Shown in pieces: positions 11,801-22,408 of a stretch of DNA of 64,000 nt. This DNA comes from Calvatia gigantea (Eukaryota; Basidiomycota; Agaricomycetes; Agaricales; Lycoperdaceae). A program made the translations under genes and the position numbers. The notes under the pieces were generated by a model. It searched no databases, had not been told where the DNA came from, and saw only the letters and a program-made list of their open reading frames with translations. Every line of letters begins with the position of its first letter. The stretch's first letter is position 1. The stretch spans positions 124,001 to 188,000 of the forward strand of contig JACAAK010000004.1 of NCBI GenBank assembly GCA_025093985.1, given 5' to 3'.

Positions 11801-14800
11801 GAATAAGCAAAAATGGTTTTTGTATTTCGCACCTACGCGGAAAAACAGACTTGTTGAACGCTTCGAAAGAATTGCGGTTTACAATTTCTGGAGGAGCCTC
11901 TTTAGGCTTTCCTACTCCTTACTCTTAGACGAAAGTCGCAGCGAGTTAGTCGCGGGAGTTCAAAAGTTGAGTTAAAGGACATTTGATAAGCTCAAAGCAA
12001 TTGCCGTTGCGTCCTTTATGGCCATCATAGCAAACGCTAGCATCAATTCCTCTCCGCTATAGGATTGCTTTTCCAACTTTCAAAAAGCTGGTTAATTCCG
12101 CATGATCGTTGATGACTCCGACATTTGATGTTCGGCACTGCCGCTCTTTTGTTGAAGATTCCAATGTCTAAGTCTGGTTTCAATACCGCTAGATTATTGA
12201 AGCGTTAATCTTCCCCCCTTCAAGTGAGGAGGAGTGTTGAATCTCGCTCCGTACCACTACGTTGGTTCAGTCTATTTATAGCTGAAACGGGGTTCGAGTA
12301 TTTCACCTTCAGAGGGTCGATAATAACGGACACTATTATGGACTACGCATGTAGGATACCGCACCCTTTAAGTAGCGGTAGATACCCCACCCCATGGAAC
12401 CTTCTAGTACATGCGGGCATACACAGTATGCACCAAATTTTGCTACTGGTAGTTAGACCTCACCCGTATAAGGGTTTAGAGTGCACAGACCAGGGATATT
12501 AGTATATATACCCTATGTAGCATTGTAGTATGTAGACCCTTCGGGTATGCCTTCTGGCATAAGACACTATGTCTTCTATCCTCTACGCTAGCTTCTCTAA
12601 GCATCGCTTCCCTTCTCCTCAAGACTCTCTGAGTACGCTGGTATAAGCAGGACTATGTCCGCTACCATGCGCCTCTCCTACTGGACCGTCTCCCGGATGA
12701 ATACGACTACCCTCCACCGCTGACGCCTACACGCTTAGGTAGTGTGAACTTATATTGGAATGTCTACTCGTTCTCTCAACAGGTTATGGGCCCCGACCGC
12801 CGCTCACTCGGACCGCGTTAGCACGCTGGTAGAGTTTGAGGAGGCTACGGTCGCTTTCAACCTGGAGACAGTGGTTACCTTTGCTCACTTGATACCCTGT
12901 CTGACCATGTTGTGAACGCGTGCACTACGCCACAGCAGTCCTACATGATGCTGACACGTTGTTACCCGTTCTTGGTTTTGATCTGGCAAACCGTCATCTC
13001 CGTCTGGTTCGACCGCTTTAGGTCCGCTCCCCATTCTGGGTTCAGCAGAACTGTTCCGCTTTGGTTGCTCCACCTCTGTTCTGGTATTCTCTCTCTGATC
13101 GACGATGACGCTTTGGGCTTTCTGGGATTCTCTTCAGATCCGCCTCAGTAATTTACTATATGATGTATCATCTACGCTGAGTATTATACTCCACTTTGCT
13201 GGTAAATTAGCTGGTCTTTGTGACCGCAATAAATACCGCAGTGTCAGGCAAATTATAAGTCTTGTGTTCTTGTGTTCCAAGTCGACTGGGCAAGTCCCGC
13301 CTTGAGTAGAATAACACACCACGAGCATATACCTGAGCTATTTGACCCACTTAAGCAGGCAGCCATAAGCCGCTAAGGCCCGCTTAATCAAATAAAGCTG
13401 GGATATAGATAATATCTTTGAGAAGTCCGCCGTTTGTTCCTTCACTTCAGGCTTCAATGCTTTACCCCTTCCACGTCTATTCGACCACCGCTTTATTCTT
13501 TCCACGGATAGCTCATGCGCCATAAGCGCTTTATGCCACGCTAAGGCAGTGGGCCGCTGCACTTGCAGCGCTTACGTTGCAGCAGCACTTGCAGCATTCG
13601 CAAAAATATCCAAAGAAGATAGCAAGGAGAAGAACGCTAATTGCGTCCTTGCAGCTGGGAAATAAGGGGAGAAGGATAATGAGCTGGTAGTACCGCCATT
13701 ATGTCGTTTCAGGAAATACTTCAGAATATAGTTTAAATATGTCGCTGGCTCGAGCGATTGCCGCCATATACTATTTCTCTTATAGAGGAGCTGCGTCGCT
13801 TTATATCGCGCCCTGCTTCTAGCATCAACGTTCCTTCACTTGTGTTAAGCGCACGACTATGCGCCCAAGTTTGAAGACCTGTTCTAAGTCAGAGCATGGA
13901 CGAGCACGTTAAAATGCTTTGTCCGCCAACTACAGGAATAACAATGATAGCTTTAAGGAAGTTTGACTTCATGGAAGTCGCCGTCCACGATTAGGACTCG
14001 AGCGCACCATTTAGCAACTATAATTGAGAAAGAGGATGTGGATAGCACCATACGATGCAACACGCCGACGAATTCCTTAAGAAATCCTTTAGACCGCTCT
14101 TTATGGAGCTCGGCGCCGGAGGAGTTCTTGTGTCGCCATCTTCGGATGTCGCCGACCTTGATAACCAATGGATGGATATACGGTAGTACTTTCGACTTCA
14201 TACTCCTTGATAAATGCTACGAATAACGGTGTGCCGCGTGAGATGTAAGCGCTGGCTATAAAACCTTTTCTACGCAACAAGTGAGAAAATATTACAAGGT
14301 TTATACTTTTACCTTTCCACCTCTTACAAGTTGTTGGATAAAAGAAATCAGGAACATATCCTTCACACTCGTTTAAGAGTCGACTGTAAAAATATAGCAG
14401 GAACATATTCCTTTCGAAAGATAAAAATATGATAGGGTTTAATGATCCTTTCTCTCTTTAACAAGATTGAGGAAAAACTTCATAGGTTTTGAATGTAACC
14501 TTCCGCCTCTTCGTGAGTCGACGGTAAAACATCTACATGGAATTTATCCATCCACCTCAATTCGAGAGTCCGGAAAAATATATAGGGTCAACTTCAAGAT
14601 CCTTCCACCTCTTCGGAGTTGTATGGAAAAACAAATATGGGACTTAATCGTTCCTCCCTCCTTTTCGGAGTTGACGGGAAATAACAAAAAGTGTGTATGC
14701 ATTCCTTGGGACTGAATCCTTAATCCGCATCGGCAGAAATGCCTTTTGCATGGAGGAAAATTGCATGAGACCACTTTCATTTGCGAATCCATTAATTTGG

Positions 14801-16951
14801 AATTTGTTCGAGTTAAAATCAGAACAAGGCTTGTAGCATCATTGCTTCGCTGGCTCACAGGACTGCCGCGGTTGATTGATCTACATAACCGCAAAGTGAC
14901 GGCCTTGGATACGCTGGCTTAACACTGCCGCTTTCCTGATCTCACAATAATCGCATGCTGAATAAGCAAAAATGGTTTTTGTATTTCGCACCTACGCGGA
15001 AAAACAGACTTGTTGAACGCTTCGAAAGAATTGCGGTTTACAATTTCTGGAGGAGCCTCTTTAGGCTTTCCTACTCCTTACTCTTAGACGAAAGTCGCAG
15101 CGAGTTAGTCGCGGGAGTTCAAAAGTTGAGTTAAAGGACATTTGATAAGCTCAAAGCAATTGCCGTTGCGTCCTTTATGGCCATCATAGCAAACGCTAGC
15201 ATCAATTCCTCTCTGCTATAGGAATTCTTTTCCAACTTTCAAAAAGCTGGTTAATTCCGCATGATCGTTGATGACTCCGACATTTGATGTTCGGCACTGC
15301 CGCTCTTTTGTTGAAGATTCCAATGTCTAAGTCTGGTTTCAATACCGCTAGATTATTGAAGCGTTAATCTTCCCCCCTTCAAGTGAGGAGGAGTGTTGAA
15401 TCTCGCTCCGTACCACTACGTTGGTTCAGTCTATTTATAGCTGAAACGGGGTTCGAGTATTTCACCTTCAGAGGGTCGATAATAACGGACACTATTATGG
15501 ACTACGCATGTAGGATACCGCACTGTAAGTAGCAGGTAGATACTACGCATGGAACCTTCTAGTACATGCGGACATGCACAGTATGCACACATTATGCTAC
15601 TGGTAGTTAGACCTCACCCGTATAAGGGTTTAGAGTGCACAGACCAGGGACTAATAGTATATAATACCTATGTAGATTCCCTGTATGTAATCCCTTTGGA
15701 TACGCCTCCTGGCGTAAGACACTATGTCTTCTCTCCTCTACGCTAGCTTCTTTAAGCATCGCTTCCCCTCTCCTCAAGACTCTCTGAATACGATGGTATA
15801 AGCAGGACTATGTCCGCTACCATGCGCCTCTCCTACTGGACCGTCTCCCGGATGAATACGACTACCCTCCACCGCTGACGCCTACACGCTTAGGTAGTGT
15901 GAACTTATATTGGGATGTCTACTCGTTCTCTCAACAGGTAGTCGTACTTACCAAGTACTCTCCACAACCCCATTTCGATTGCACCATCACCTAGATCTGC
16001 TTCTACATCATCACCGATGACTACAATTCCCGTATTGCCGCCGACACCATTCAACTCTCCTGCCTCGAAAAAATTGTCTATAACGGTTTGGAAAAATAAC
16101 TTTGTAGGCTTCCCAACAACGTGAGCTTCGACGTTTGCAGCGGTTTCCAAGGCTGTCACAAATGGACCTGGGCCCAGAGATAGGCCAAAAGGGGTCTCAG
16201 TTTGGATGTACTTAGCCTTGTGGGTCGCAATCAACTGCGGACTAGACAGCATGGTACCACGATCAGCTGGTACATTTCTGTGGGGGTGGTCTGACGGAGT
16301 CAAATTGGTATTCTTTCCATGCTCCCCTTTGAGAATCCGAAATGCAGTGTTGAGGTGGGAGTAATCAAAGAGGTCCGGAGCGAGTCCTACGATGACGGAA
16401 TCATATGGCGAGCCACCAGAATCTAGTTGATCGCTCCAGCCCAATGTGGAAGCAATCTCTTCTTTAGCAGATGATGAAAGAAGGAAGAAAGGCCTTTAAT
16501 TCATCAAGGGGTCAGTATCTGTCACGCTAGGCAAAGAAGCAAGAACTGATATGATTGGAATGCAAGAGGGATGCGAAAAGGCGAAGACATACCGTTCGAG
16601 ACCGTGTTTGCGAATATATTGAGTCACAGCGCCGATACTCGTCCATACCTCCTGCCGGCGAGATCCGCATTGCAGATGTTCCGTATCCAATGCAAAGCTA
16701 CCCACACATTCTGAAACTGGTGAGACTGGTGGTGTCTCTATCCCAAAACCTAATTTGTTAAGGCGGCGAACAAACGATACCGTAGATTCCTTGCTCGTGT
16801 TGCTACAGAGGCGGAAGGGGATATTGGAGGCTCGTAGGCGGTGGAATGCTTCCACGGCATTCGAGGTTGCATGAGACCCAACATGCAAATTCCCGGAGAC
16901 GTCAATCAAGAGCGCCCGGATGAGCGGTCTTGCTTTGTTGGCCTTGGACAT
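5852..16951 (-). CDS. HAD-superfamily phosphatase (HDHD2/LHPP-like), last intron holds a retroelement
   Basis: Spliced model: complement of 16706-16951, 16593-16651, 15952-16493 and 5852-5970; total 966 nt, 321 aa, frame kept at all junctions. Motif I is LLIDVSGNLHVG, where HDHD2-type members have DLSGTLH: the usual second Asp is Ser, and here Thr is Asn. The small-molecule phosphatase fold is also indicated by CSNTSKES, FLLSSSAKEE, HVVGKPTKLFF (motif III Lys) and VVIGDDVEADLGDGA (motif IV acidic residues). The last exon continues GLWRVL with VKTGKYRPGDENRPAAV, as in the family C-terminus. Intron 1 is 54 nt and in frame, intron 2 is 99 nt. Intron 3 (5971-15951) is ~10 kb because a 9,888-bp LTR element with a 5-bp target duplication sits inside it; without these it would be 88 nt. 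Donor GTAAGT and acceptor TTACAG are intact, so the gene may still be expressed. Confidence 0.88.
6044..6048 (+). repeat. target-site duplication, left copy (GGTAG)
   Basis: GGTAG lies directly before the first LTR. The same five bases follow the last LTR at 15937-15941. A 5-bp duplication is usual for Ty1/copia and Ty3/gypsy integration. Confidence 0.85.
6049..6591 (+). repeat. LTR 1 (outer, 5')
   Basis: 543 bp, TG...CA with a 6-bp terminal inverted repeat. It contains a TATA-like AGTATATAATACC near 6308-6325. By eye it differs from LTR 3 at a single base (ACACTTAGG here, ACGCTTAGG there). Confidence 0.85.
6592..6608 (+). other. primer-binding site (half initiator tRNA-Met type)
   Basis: GGTTATGGGCCCCGACC abuts the LTR without spacer. 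It is complementary to a tRNA-Met anticodon-arm sequence of the form GGGGCCCAUAACC. The same site follows LTR 2 at 12782-12798 and the inverted copy's LTR at 49343 and below. Confidence 0.65.
9690..9790 (+). repeat. internal ~100-bp direct repeat, copy 1
   Basis: The segment from GGCTTGTAG to ACGGCCTTG...ACGCTGG recurs at 11655-11755, and in internal unit 2 at about 14825-14920. It includes the motif GGCTCAAGTGACTGC also found elsewhere in the element. Confidence 0.65.
10867..11560 (+). repeat. degenerate minisatellite, ~50-bp unit, about 13 copies
   Basis: Units follow a common scheme: GGAAAAAYATA, then a variable AGG..TTT segment, then ATTCCTTTCCGCCTCTT and CGAGTTG. Unit length ranges from about 37 to 58 bp. 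The array begins ~1.4 kb before the purine tract and is partly retained in internal unit 2. Confidence 0.7.
12222..12234 (+). other. polypurine tract before LTR 2
   Basis: AAGTGAGGAGGAG directly precedes TGTTGAATC. It is the likely plus-strand primer; an identical tract stands before LTR 3. Confidence 0.7.
12235..12781 (+). repeat. LTR 2 (middle, diverged)
   Basis: 547 bp with the same termini. It carries several substitutions and small indels relative to LTRs 1 and 3, for example around 12363-12392 and 12495-12550. It is flanked by a purine tract on the left and a primer site on the right, so it serves both internal units. Confidence 0.8.
14285..14720 (+). repeat. minisatellite, second copy, truncated
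   Basis: The right part of the ~50-bp array, nearly identical to 11112-11560. Its left end is the deletion junction of internal unit 2. Confidence 0.7.
15381..15393 (+). other. polypurine tract before LTR 3
   Basis: AAGTGAGGAGGAG, identical to that at 12222-12234. Confidence 0.7.
15394..15936 (+). repeat. LTR 3 (outer, 3')
   Basis: 543 bp. One mismatch to LTR 1 was found in a base-by-base reading, which indicates a recent insertion. It is followed by target duplication GGTAG at 15937-15941. Confidence 0.85.
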
Positions 16952-17100
16952 TAGCCAATATGTTTCCCTTGAATGGTGGGTGAGTGGGATGAGTCTAAAA
17001 GTAATTCCGTGTTAATGGGCTATGGAAGATCAGTGATCTGATGGGAATTCAAAGGTGGGTTCCTTCCTGAGCGTTATCATGTATCAAATCGTGATTCATC
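16952..17100. promoter_or_regulatory. 5' flank of the HAD phosphatase gene
   Basis: Upstream region of the minus-strand gene. No TATA or defined operator was recognised. Confidence 0.3.
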
Positions 17101-17118
17101 AGGGCTGGCTTAGGATCC

Positions 17119-17719
17119 TCACTCTGAATATCCTTGATTGGGGAAGCTCAGCAACGCCAGAACATGAGCGAGTTTGTTCATACATACCTGCGGAGTTGAT
17201 TGTCTCACGAGTGCGAATGAATCTTGGTAAATGATATATAGCTTTGTCGGGTATTGGATATTGGGTGTGTCGGTGTGACGTGGATCATCGGTCAATCGAT
17301 CAGCCTCGTGGTTTGTGACGCAGGTCAGCCGCCCGCAATGCTCATAAAATTCCTGATGGTCTGCTCTCGCAGACAAAGCTTCGCGTTGGCCATTAACCAG
17401 TTCTTCAAGGCGAGGCTTCCGAGGAGACTTCCATACTTCCTCTTGCCCGCAGACTCCGGAGACAAAACTGACTCTGTCATTTCGTCTAATGCAGAAGTCC
17501 ATGGTGCTAAAGGTGCAGTCCGCGATCGGGGTTTGTCCATATGCTGGCGTCGCAGCTGGTACACGGACCACGGCATATTTCCATTAAGGAGGCACAGACC
17601 CTTAAATACGGCCGCAAAAAGTGCATTCTGTGCGCGATTTCCCAATGGAGGCATAGTGTTCGTCGAAGTACGATGTTGCATGAAGCAAGAGGAGGGCTAG
17701 GATCGTAAACACTCCCCAC
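17119..17719 (-). other. unresolved coding-like region
   Basis: Two overlapping minus frames look partly protein-like. One (17325-17681) starts MQHRTSTNTMPPLGNRAQNA with a short hydrophobic stretch. The other (17119-17571) contains TMDFCIRRNDRVSFVSGVCG and a Glu/Arg-rich segment. They could be exons of one gene joined by a small intron near 17560-17600, but I found no splice solution I trust and recognise no family. Confidence 0.25.
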
Positions 17720-19918
17720 CGCCCCCTCCCATTACGGCGACACCGCCGGAACTTGAATGAATGGTGACGACGCTCTGCGGGCGGTGACTTTCAGTGTTCG
17801 GAAAGGATCCCCGGTCCTGAAGACGACGGATCAACTCCAACTGCGCTTAGACTGTCTCTAGACCAGACTAGGCCATCTTCGGACATCCGACCTCCGGCCA
17901 CGGTTCCAAGTTGCGCTTCGTATTCGATTTAAAACCCGCAAATCTTGTGTTCAATATCTAGAGACTTAAACGCAAATTTGTCATAGACATTCAGCTGCAT
18001 GCCCTTTCCCATTCAATTTTCTGAAATTTTATTGATTTCTGAAAGTCTCTCTCTTTGTGCGATGACCATATAACTCAGAGGTATCAAGCTCTGACGTAGT
18101 CACAACATTTACACAAGGTTTCAACCCGGGTTTCATGCACCACAACTAGCACTCTATCAACTCGAAACTCCGTCCATGCCTTCATTTTTGCTTGACTTGT
18201 TCCGAACCTTGCCGCCTCTACACCTGGGGCACGCCGGCACTTCATGTTCGCACCCCGAACTCGCCTCCTCAGTAGTCACGCTGCTGCACCCGAGGGCGTG
18301 GCGCCAGATGTTTTGCGATCTGCCAGTTCGGGACAATGCCCCTAGAATTTGGCGTTTCTTACCCTCAATTCCACAATCATGCAACCAAAAGGTATGAGAT
18401 GAGCTTGTCGTCCCCCGCATATCCGAACTTGAGTTGATATCCATTGTTTCGGGAAACCTTCCATTACTTCTCTACGGACAGCCACCGATAAGGCAAGAAT
18501 TTTTCCGACAAGCGGTGCCACCGCTGAACCCGTTTCTATACTTCTGTGAAGCTGAGCCTCCCTTGGCCGTCGGCATCCGTCCCAATCACGTTGGCAGAGA
18601 CTGCTGCCGAGTCGGTGACGACTACAGGATGTTGATCCCCGCCAAAAAAACAGCATAGCGTGCCCATGCGGCGAAGATGCATAATCCGCTCACCCCCCGC
18701 TTAGAGGAGACACCGCCACTTTATGAAAGATACAGCCCACTTACGCCGAGACATCTCGGACGCATTATCCCTGCTGGAGATTCTTAAAACTAAAGATAGG
18801 ATGGCCGCACTAATCAAATCTCTAGAGAACTCAGCGGTGTTCACTTTGAAGTCCGGCAAAGGACCACCTGAACAAAAAGCACCCACCGCGAAGGATCTCT
18901 CGCTGAATAAGAAAAAGACCATGAGAATGGGAAGAATAACTTGCGCCATTCATCCACCGCACTTTCGCCTGCCCTTCCCGGTGTTTCCTCTTTTCTCTTC
19001 ACCTCCTTCTGTATATGCATATGATATCCCACCGCGCGATCATCAACCTGGGTCATATGAACATCATGAGTTGACACCTTTTTTTTGAGCTTCCCTTGTA
19101 AACCACGACAAGGAAACGCGTGCTGAGACATAGGCATCTTGGTGGATTGCATTTACGAAACAGGTCCAACCAACAGAGGAATGCACAGCTACGAAGCGTC
19201 CGCTTGAAGTGTTGAAAAAAAATTCATTCATGAGTATTGTATCATACCCCAATATCAAAATTAGCGTTGCGAAGGGTAGTGACAAGGAAAGAAACAAGAA
19301 CTCGGGTATTAAATAGGAACATCTAAGGGCAAGAAGGGAATACGGCGAAGGGCACCCAGTGGATGGGTACTGGGCCAATTTGGCGCTCCTGCTTGAATCT
19401 TGTTTTCCCTCCTCGCCGGGACTAACTTCCAAGAGAAGGCCTCAAGCATATGCGTGATGCGATAGGGTGGACGGTGATCCGGTTCGTGGACGCACCAGAT
19501 TTTTTCGAGAATTCAGCTCGGGCTCTGATTCCCCGAAGATGTCGGGATATATTGTTGACAGTCATACCCCACAAAGGATAGCTTGATGATCGCTATATTT
19601 GAGAAACTCTTGGTTGCGGGCTTGAGTGCCTTCTTCACATGGACAACTAACGGTTTAGGACAGGACGATTGCTGGTGGTGGTCACCTGTGTTTTCATATT
19701 CTTTTCGATTGGGTACGCAGACGGTTAGAGTTTAGAGTGCATTACCCAGGCCAGAAAGAAGGCAGAGTAATTCGCGATCGTCGGGGCCCCATTCTCCCCC
19801 AAAGTCAGACAAGAGTGGTACATATAAAGGGGTGACACAGTATACGCTAAGTGGTATAAGTTCCTCCGAATTTCCACAAGTTGGATTTACAGCACCCAGC
19901 GCACAACAAGTTTTACTG
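17720..19918. other. mostly unassigned; weak coding traces
   Basis: Short frames on both strands, none recognised. The frame 18723-19088 (+) holds a Leu/Lys-rich start (SLLEILKTKDRMAALIKSLE) resembling a coiled-coil segment. A second frame over the same bases encodes TPPLYERYSPLTPRH. These may be remnants of a decayed gene. Confidence 0.3.
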
Positions 19919-21100
19919 ATGGCGAACTCACCCTCCCCACTTGTTTGGCTCATCACTGGAACCTCGTGCGCCCCCCCCCGTCATCCCTTCTCTCCGCCAC
20001 TTCCGTTGACAGTGCTGCGTATCCCCTTGTAGGTCGGGTATTGGGCGTTACTTGACGGTTGCCGCCCTTAACCGTGGCGATAAAGTGGTCGCAACGGCGC
20101 GCAAACGTTCATTGTCCCAGCTTGAAGATCTCAAAAGTCGGGGCGCAGAGACCTTGGAACTTGATGTTACCGCCCCTATTGACGACCTCAAAGCCGCTGC
20201 TGCAAAAGCGGTCAAGATATATGGCAAGATAGACGTAATTGTGAACAACGCTGGTAGGTTGTGTTGGCGCCTCCTTTCGCAGACCTTGCTGAACGAATAA
20301 CACAGGATATATTCTTGTCGGTGCGATCGAAGAAAACACGTGAGATCTTCATGGGCCCATGGCACAACTCGTACGCAAGCGATATGCCTGATACTCCTTT
20401 CCTCTAGGCCCGAAGAAACCCTCAACCAATTCAACACCAATGTCTTTGGAGCATTGAACGTTACAAGGGCGTTCCTCCCCTACATGCGTGAGCGAAAAAC
20501 AGGAACTGTTATATTTATCGGTTCTATTGGTGGATGGAGGTCTGTTCCCAACGCTGGGATCTATGCCACGACGAAATTCGCTTTCCATGGTGCGTATCTT
20601 TCATGTTCATCTGGCAGGGACATAGGTGGAGACATATACATCACGCTCATTATTTTATTCATGTACAGGCCTATCACTGACACTCCATGATGAGATCGCT
20701 CCCCTGGGTTTGCGTAGCGTTTGTATTGATCTTGGGTATTTCCGTACATCATTCCTTACCTCAAACAACCGGGCACCTTGGGTCCCACGGATTGACGATT
20801 ATCAAGAGATGTCAGCAAAAGCGGATGCCGCTTTACAGGGTACGTTGCTTAAACGTCAGATTGGATCAAGTGCTCACATCAATATCCTTAGCGTATAACG
20901 GCAAGCAGCCAGGAGACCCTGAAAAAGCAGTTGAGGTTATCGTAGACCTTGTGCGAGGTGAAGGTTCGGCAAAGGGAAAACAATTCCCGAGATTCCTTGC
21001 GCTAGGGAGTGACTGCTACAGCACCATTAAGGAAGAAAGCGAGAAGGTATTGCAAGGCTTGGAAGAGTGGAAGGAAGTAACAAAAAGCACAGACTTTTGA
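19919..21100 (+). CDS. short-chain dehydrogenase/reductase (SDR)
   Basis: Six exons: 19919-19965, 20033-20253, 20306-20339, 20408-20589, 20669-20839 and 20892-21100; 864 nt, 287 aa. NAD(P)-dependent oxidoreductase with a Rossmann fold. The glycine-rich TGTSSGIG motif is formed across intron 1, NNAG across intron 2. The catalytic Ser lies in FIGSIGGW and the Tyr/Lys pair in YATTKFAFHG. Tail segments LRSVCIDLGYFRTSF and YNGKQPGDPEKAVEVIVDLV fit the classical SDR subgroup with a variable substrate loop. Introns are 51-79 nt. The substrate cannot be told from sequence. The nearby P450 on the same strand might share a pathway, but there is no further evidence of a cluster. Confidence 0.9.
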
Positions 21101-22408
21101 AACTTTTTTTCGTAAACTTGTTGCTAAAGGTGTATCACGAAGATTTGTTGTTTTGTGTCAAATACTTTCCTCGCGACCCGACGTTTATTTTTTATTTTGC
21201 ATTTTTTCCACCTTCAACTCACGAAATTGCGGCCATATCAATGACTGTCTGAAACCAACTTTGGCCGGGTAATAGGGCTGTGAAAAAGGGCATTTGTGAG
21301 GTTTGAGAGCGATAAAGAAAACGGTGAGTACGAAGTTCGGGACGAGAAGCGTCACTCCGAACACGGTAAACGTACCAATTTGAGCTTTCGAAGGCGCAGC
21401 GGAAACTGATCCCTGCACCAATGTTTTTGTCATCGTTCACGGTTACGAACGGTGTCATCGGCATAGTAGTGTAGTAGGAAGAGGGTGAATATGTGGGTGG
21501 CCCTTTGCGGTGCTAAGTGCCGTCCGATCTCCATACAACTCTAAATTCATACCCCTCTCCGTATCAATTTACGCCTCATCAGTTACGCTTGATATGAGAG
21601 CTGCTCCTACATCTACTTGGAGCAGAAGAGGCCTTGTTCCAATCTCCTGGCGATTCCTGACCACTATTTCTACGATTGCGATCCAGGATTTCTTCCTCCA
21701 CAGAGGTCCAGGAGGCGGTCTCAACAACCCGGGTCATTTTCTTACTAGTCCGCCGCAGTCGGGAAAGCGCCAGAACCGCGAGCCGACATATTTGGTCGGC
21801 CATCCACTAGGCCAATTTTACTTGATATGTGCATGTCAAGCCGATTATTTTTTTGGTTAAGACCCTCACAAGATCGCACAGTTAGACCAACCAAATAAGA
21901 GTGTGCAAGTCGAAGTTACGCTCAAATGGAACCATTTCAATACAACCTTGAAACGCCATTTGGCTAAGATCGACTATGTATGCTGAGCATCGTGTACTCC
22001 ATTTGAAACTGTTATCACCACGATGAATTCTGTGTACTATAACCGGATGTGAACAACAGAAGGACGCAACTCCTCCGCCTCGCCTGCCGAGTTACTTAGC
22101 GGCTCCGTTGACCAACCGGAGTTTGGCCCGTCACGAATCACGTGCTGCAGAACCCAGGGTCAGGCACGTCGCCTCCTCCAGAGAAAGGTTTAGTCCCTGC
22201 ATCCAACCTTAGTTCCAACTCAGCGGCTCTGAGGCAACCAAAGATCGTTAACCACGGCGCTTGGTCTGGACAGTTGGGACAAGCACCTAATCCCGAGATG
22301 GTGACATCAAGCGCAACGCCAGGGAAGTGCCAAAGGAGATTAACAACCTCACAAACCTTTCTTTCCTACCACTGACTGTCAACTCCCTGCTACTTTCTAA
22401 ACGTCCTC
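21101..22408. other. intergenic, no gene recognised
   Basis: A minus frame at 21185-21433 (82 codons) contains one hydrophobic segment (TFTVFGVTLLVPNFVLTVFF) and might be a small membrane protein. The overlapping frames elsewhere have no recognisable content. Confidence 0.35.

Larger units (their letters stand above)
6049..15936 (+). mobile_element. LTR retroelement, copia-like, non-coding, three-LTR tandem form
   Basis: The structure is LTR (6049-6591), internal 1 (6592-12234), LTR (12235-12781), internal 2 (12782-15393), LTR (15394-15936). LTRs start TGTTGA and end TCAACA. The first LTR is followed directly by GGTTATGGGCCCCGACC, which resembles the Drosophila copia primer site that pairs with a half-molecule of initiator tRNA-Met. 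A purine tract AAGTGAGGAGGAG precedes LTRs 2 and 3. The element lies antisense to the HAD gene. No frame in the internal regions exceeds ~140 codons on either strand, and no RT, integrase or protease could be recognised. A gag-like start (MSTRSLNRLWAP) overlaps the LTR end, but the frame soon closes in this copy. Class (copia-like) is inferred from primer site and purine tract only. Confidence 0.85.
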
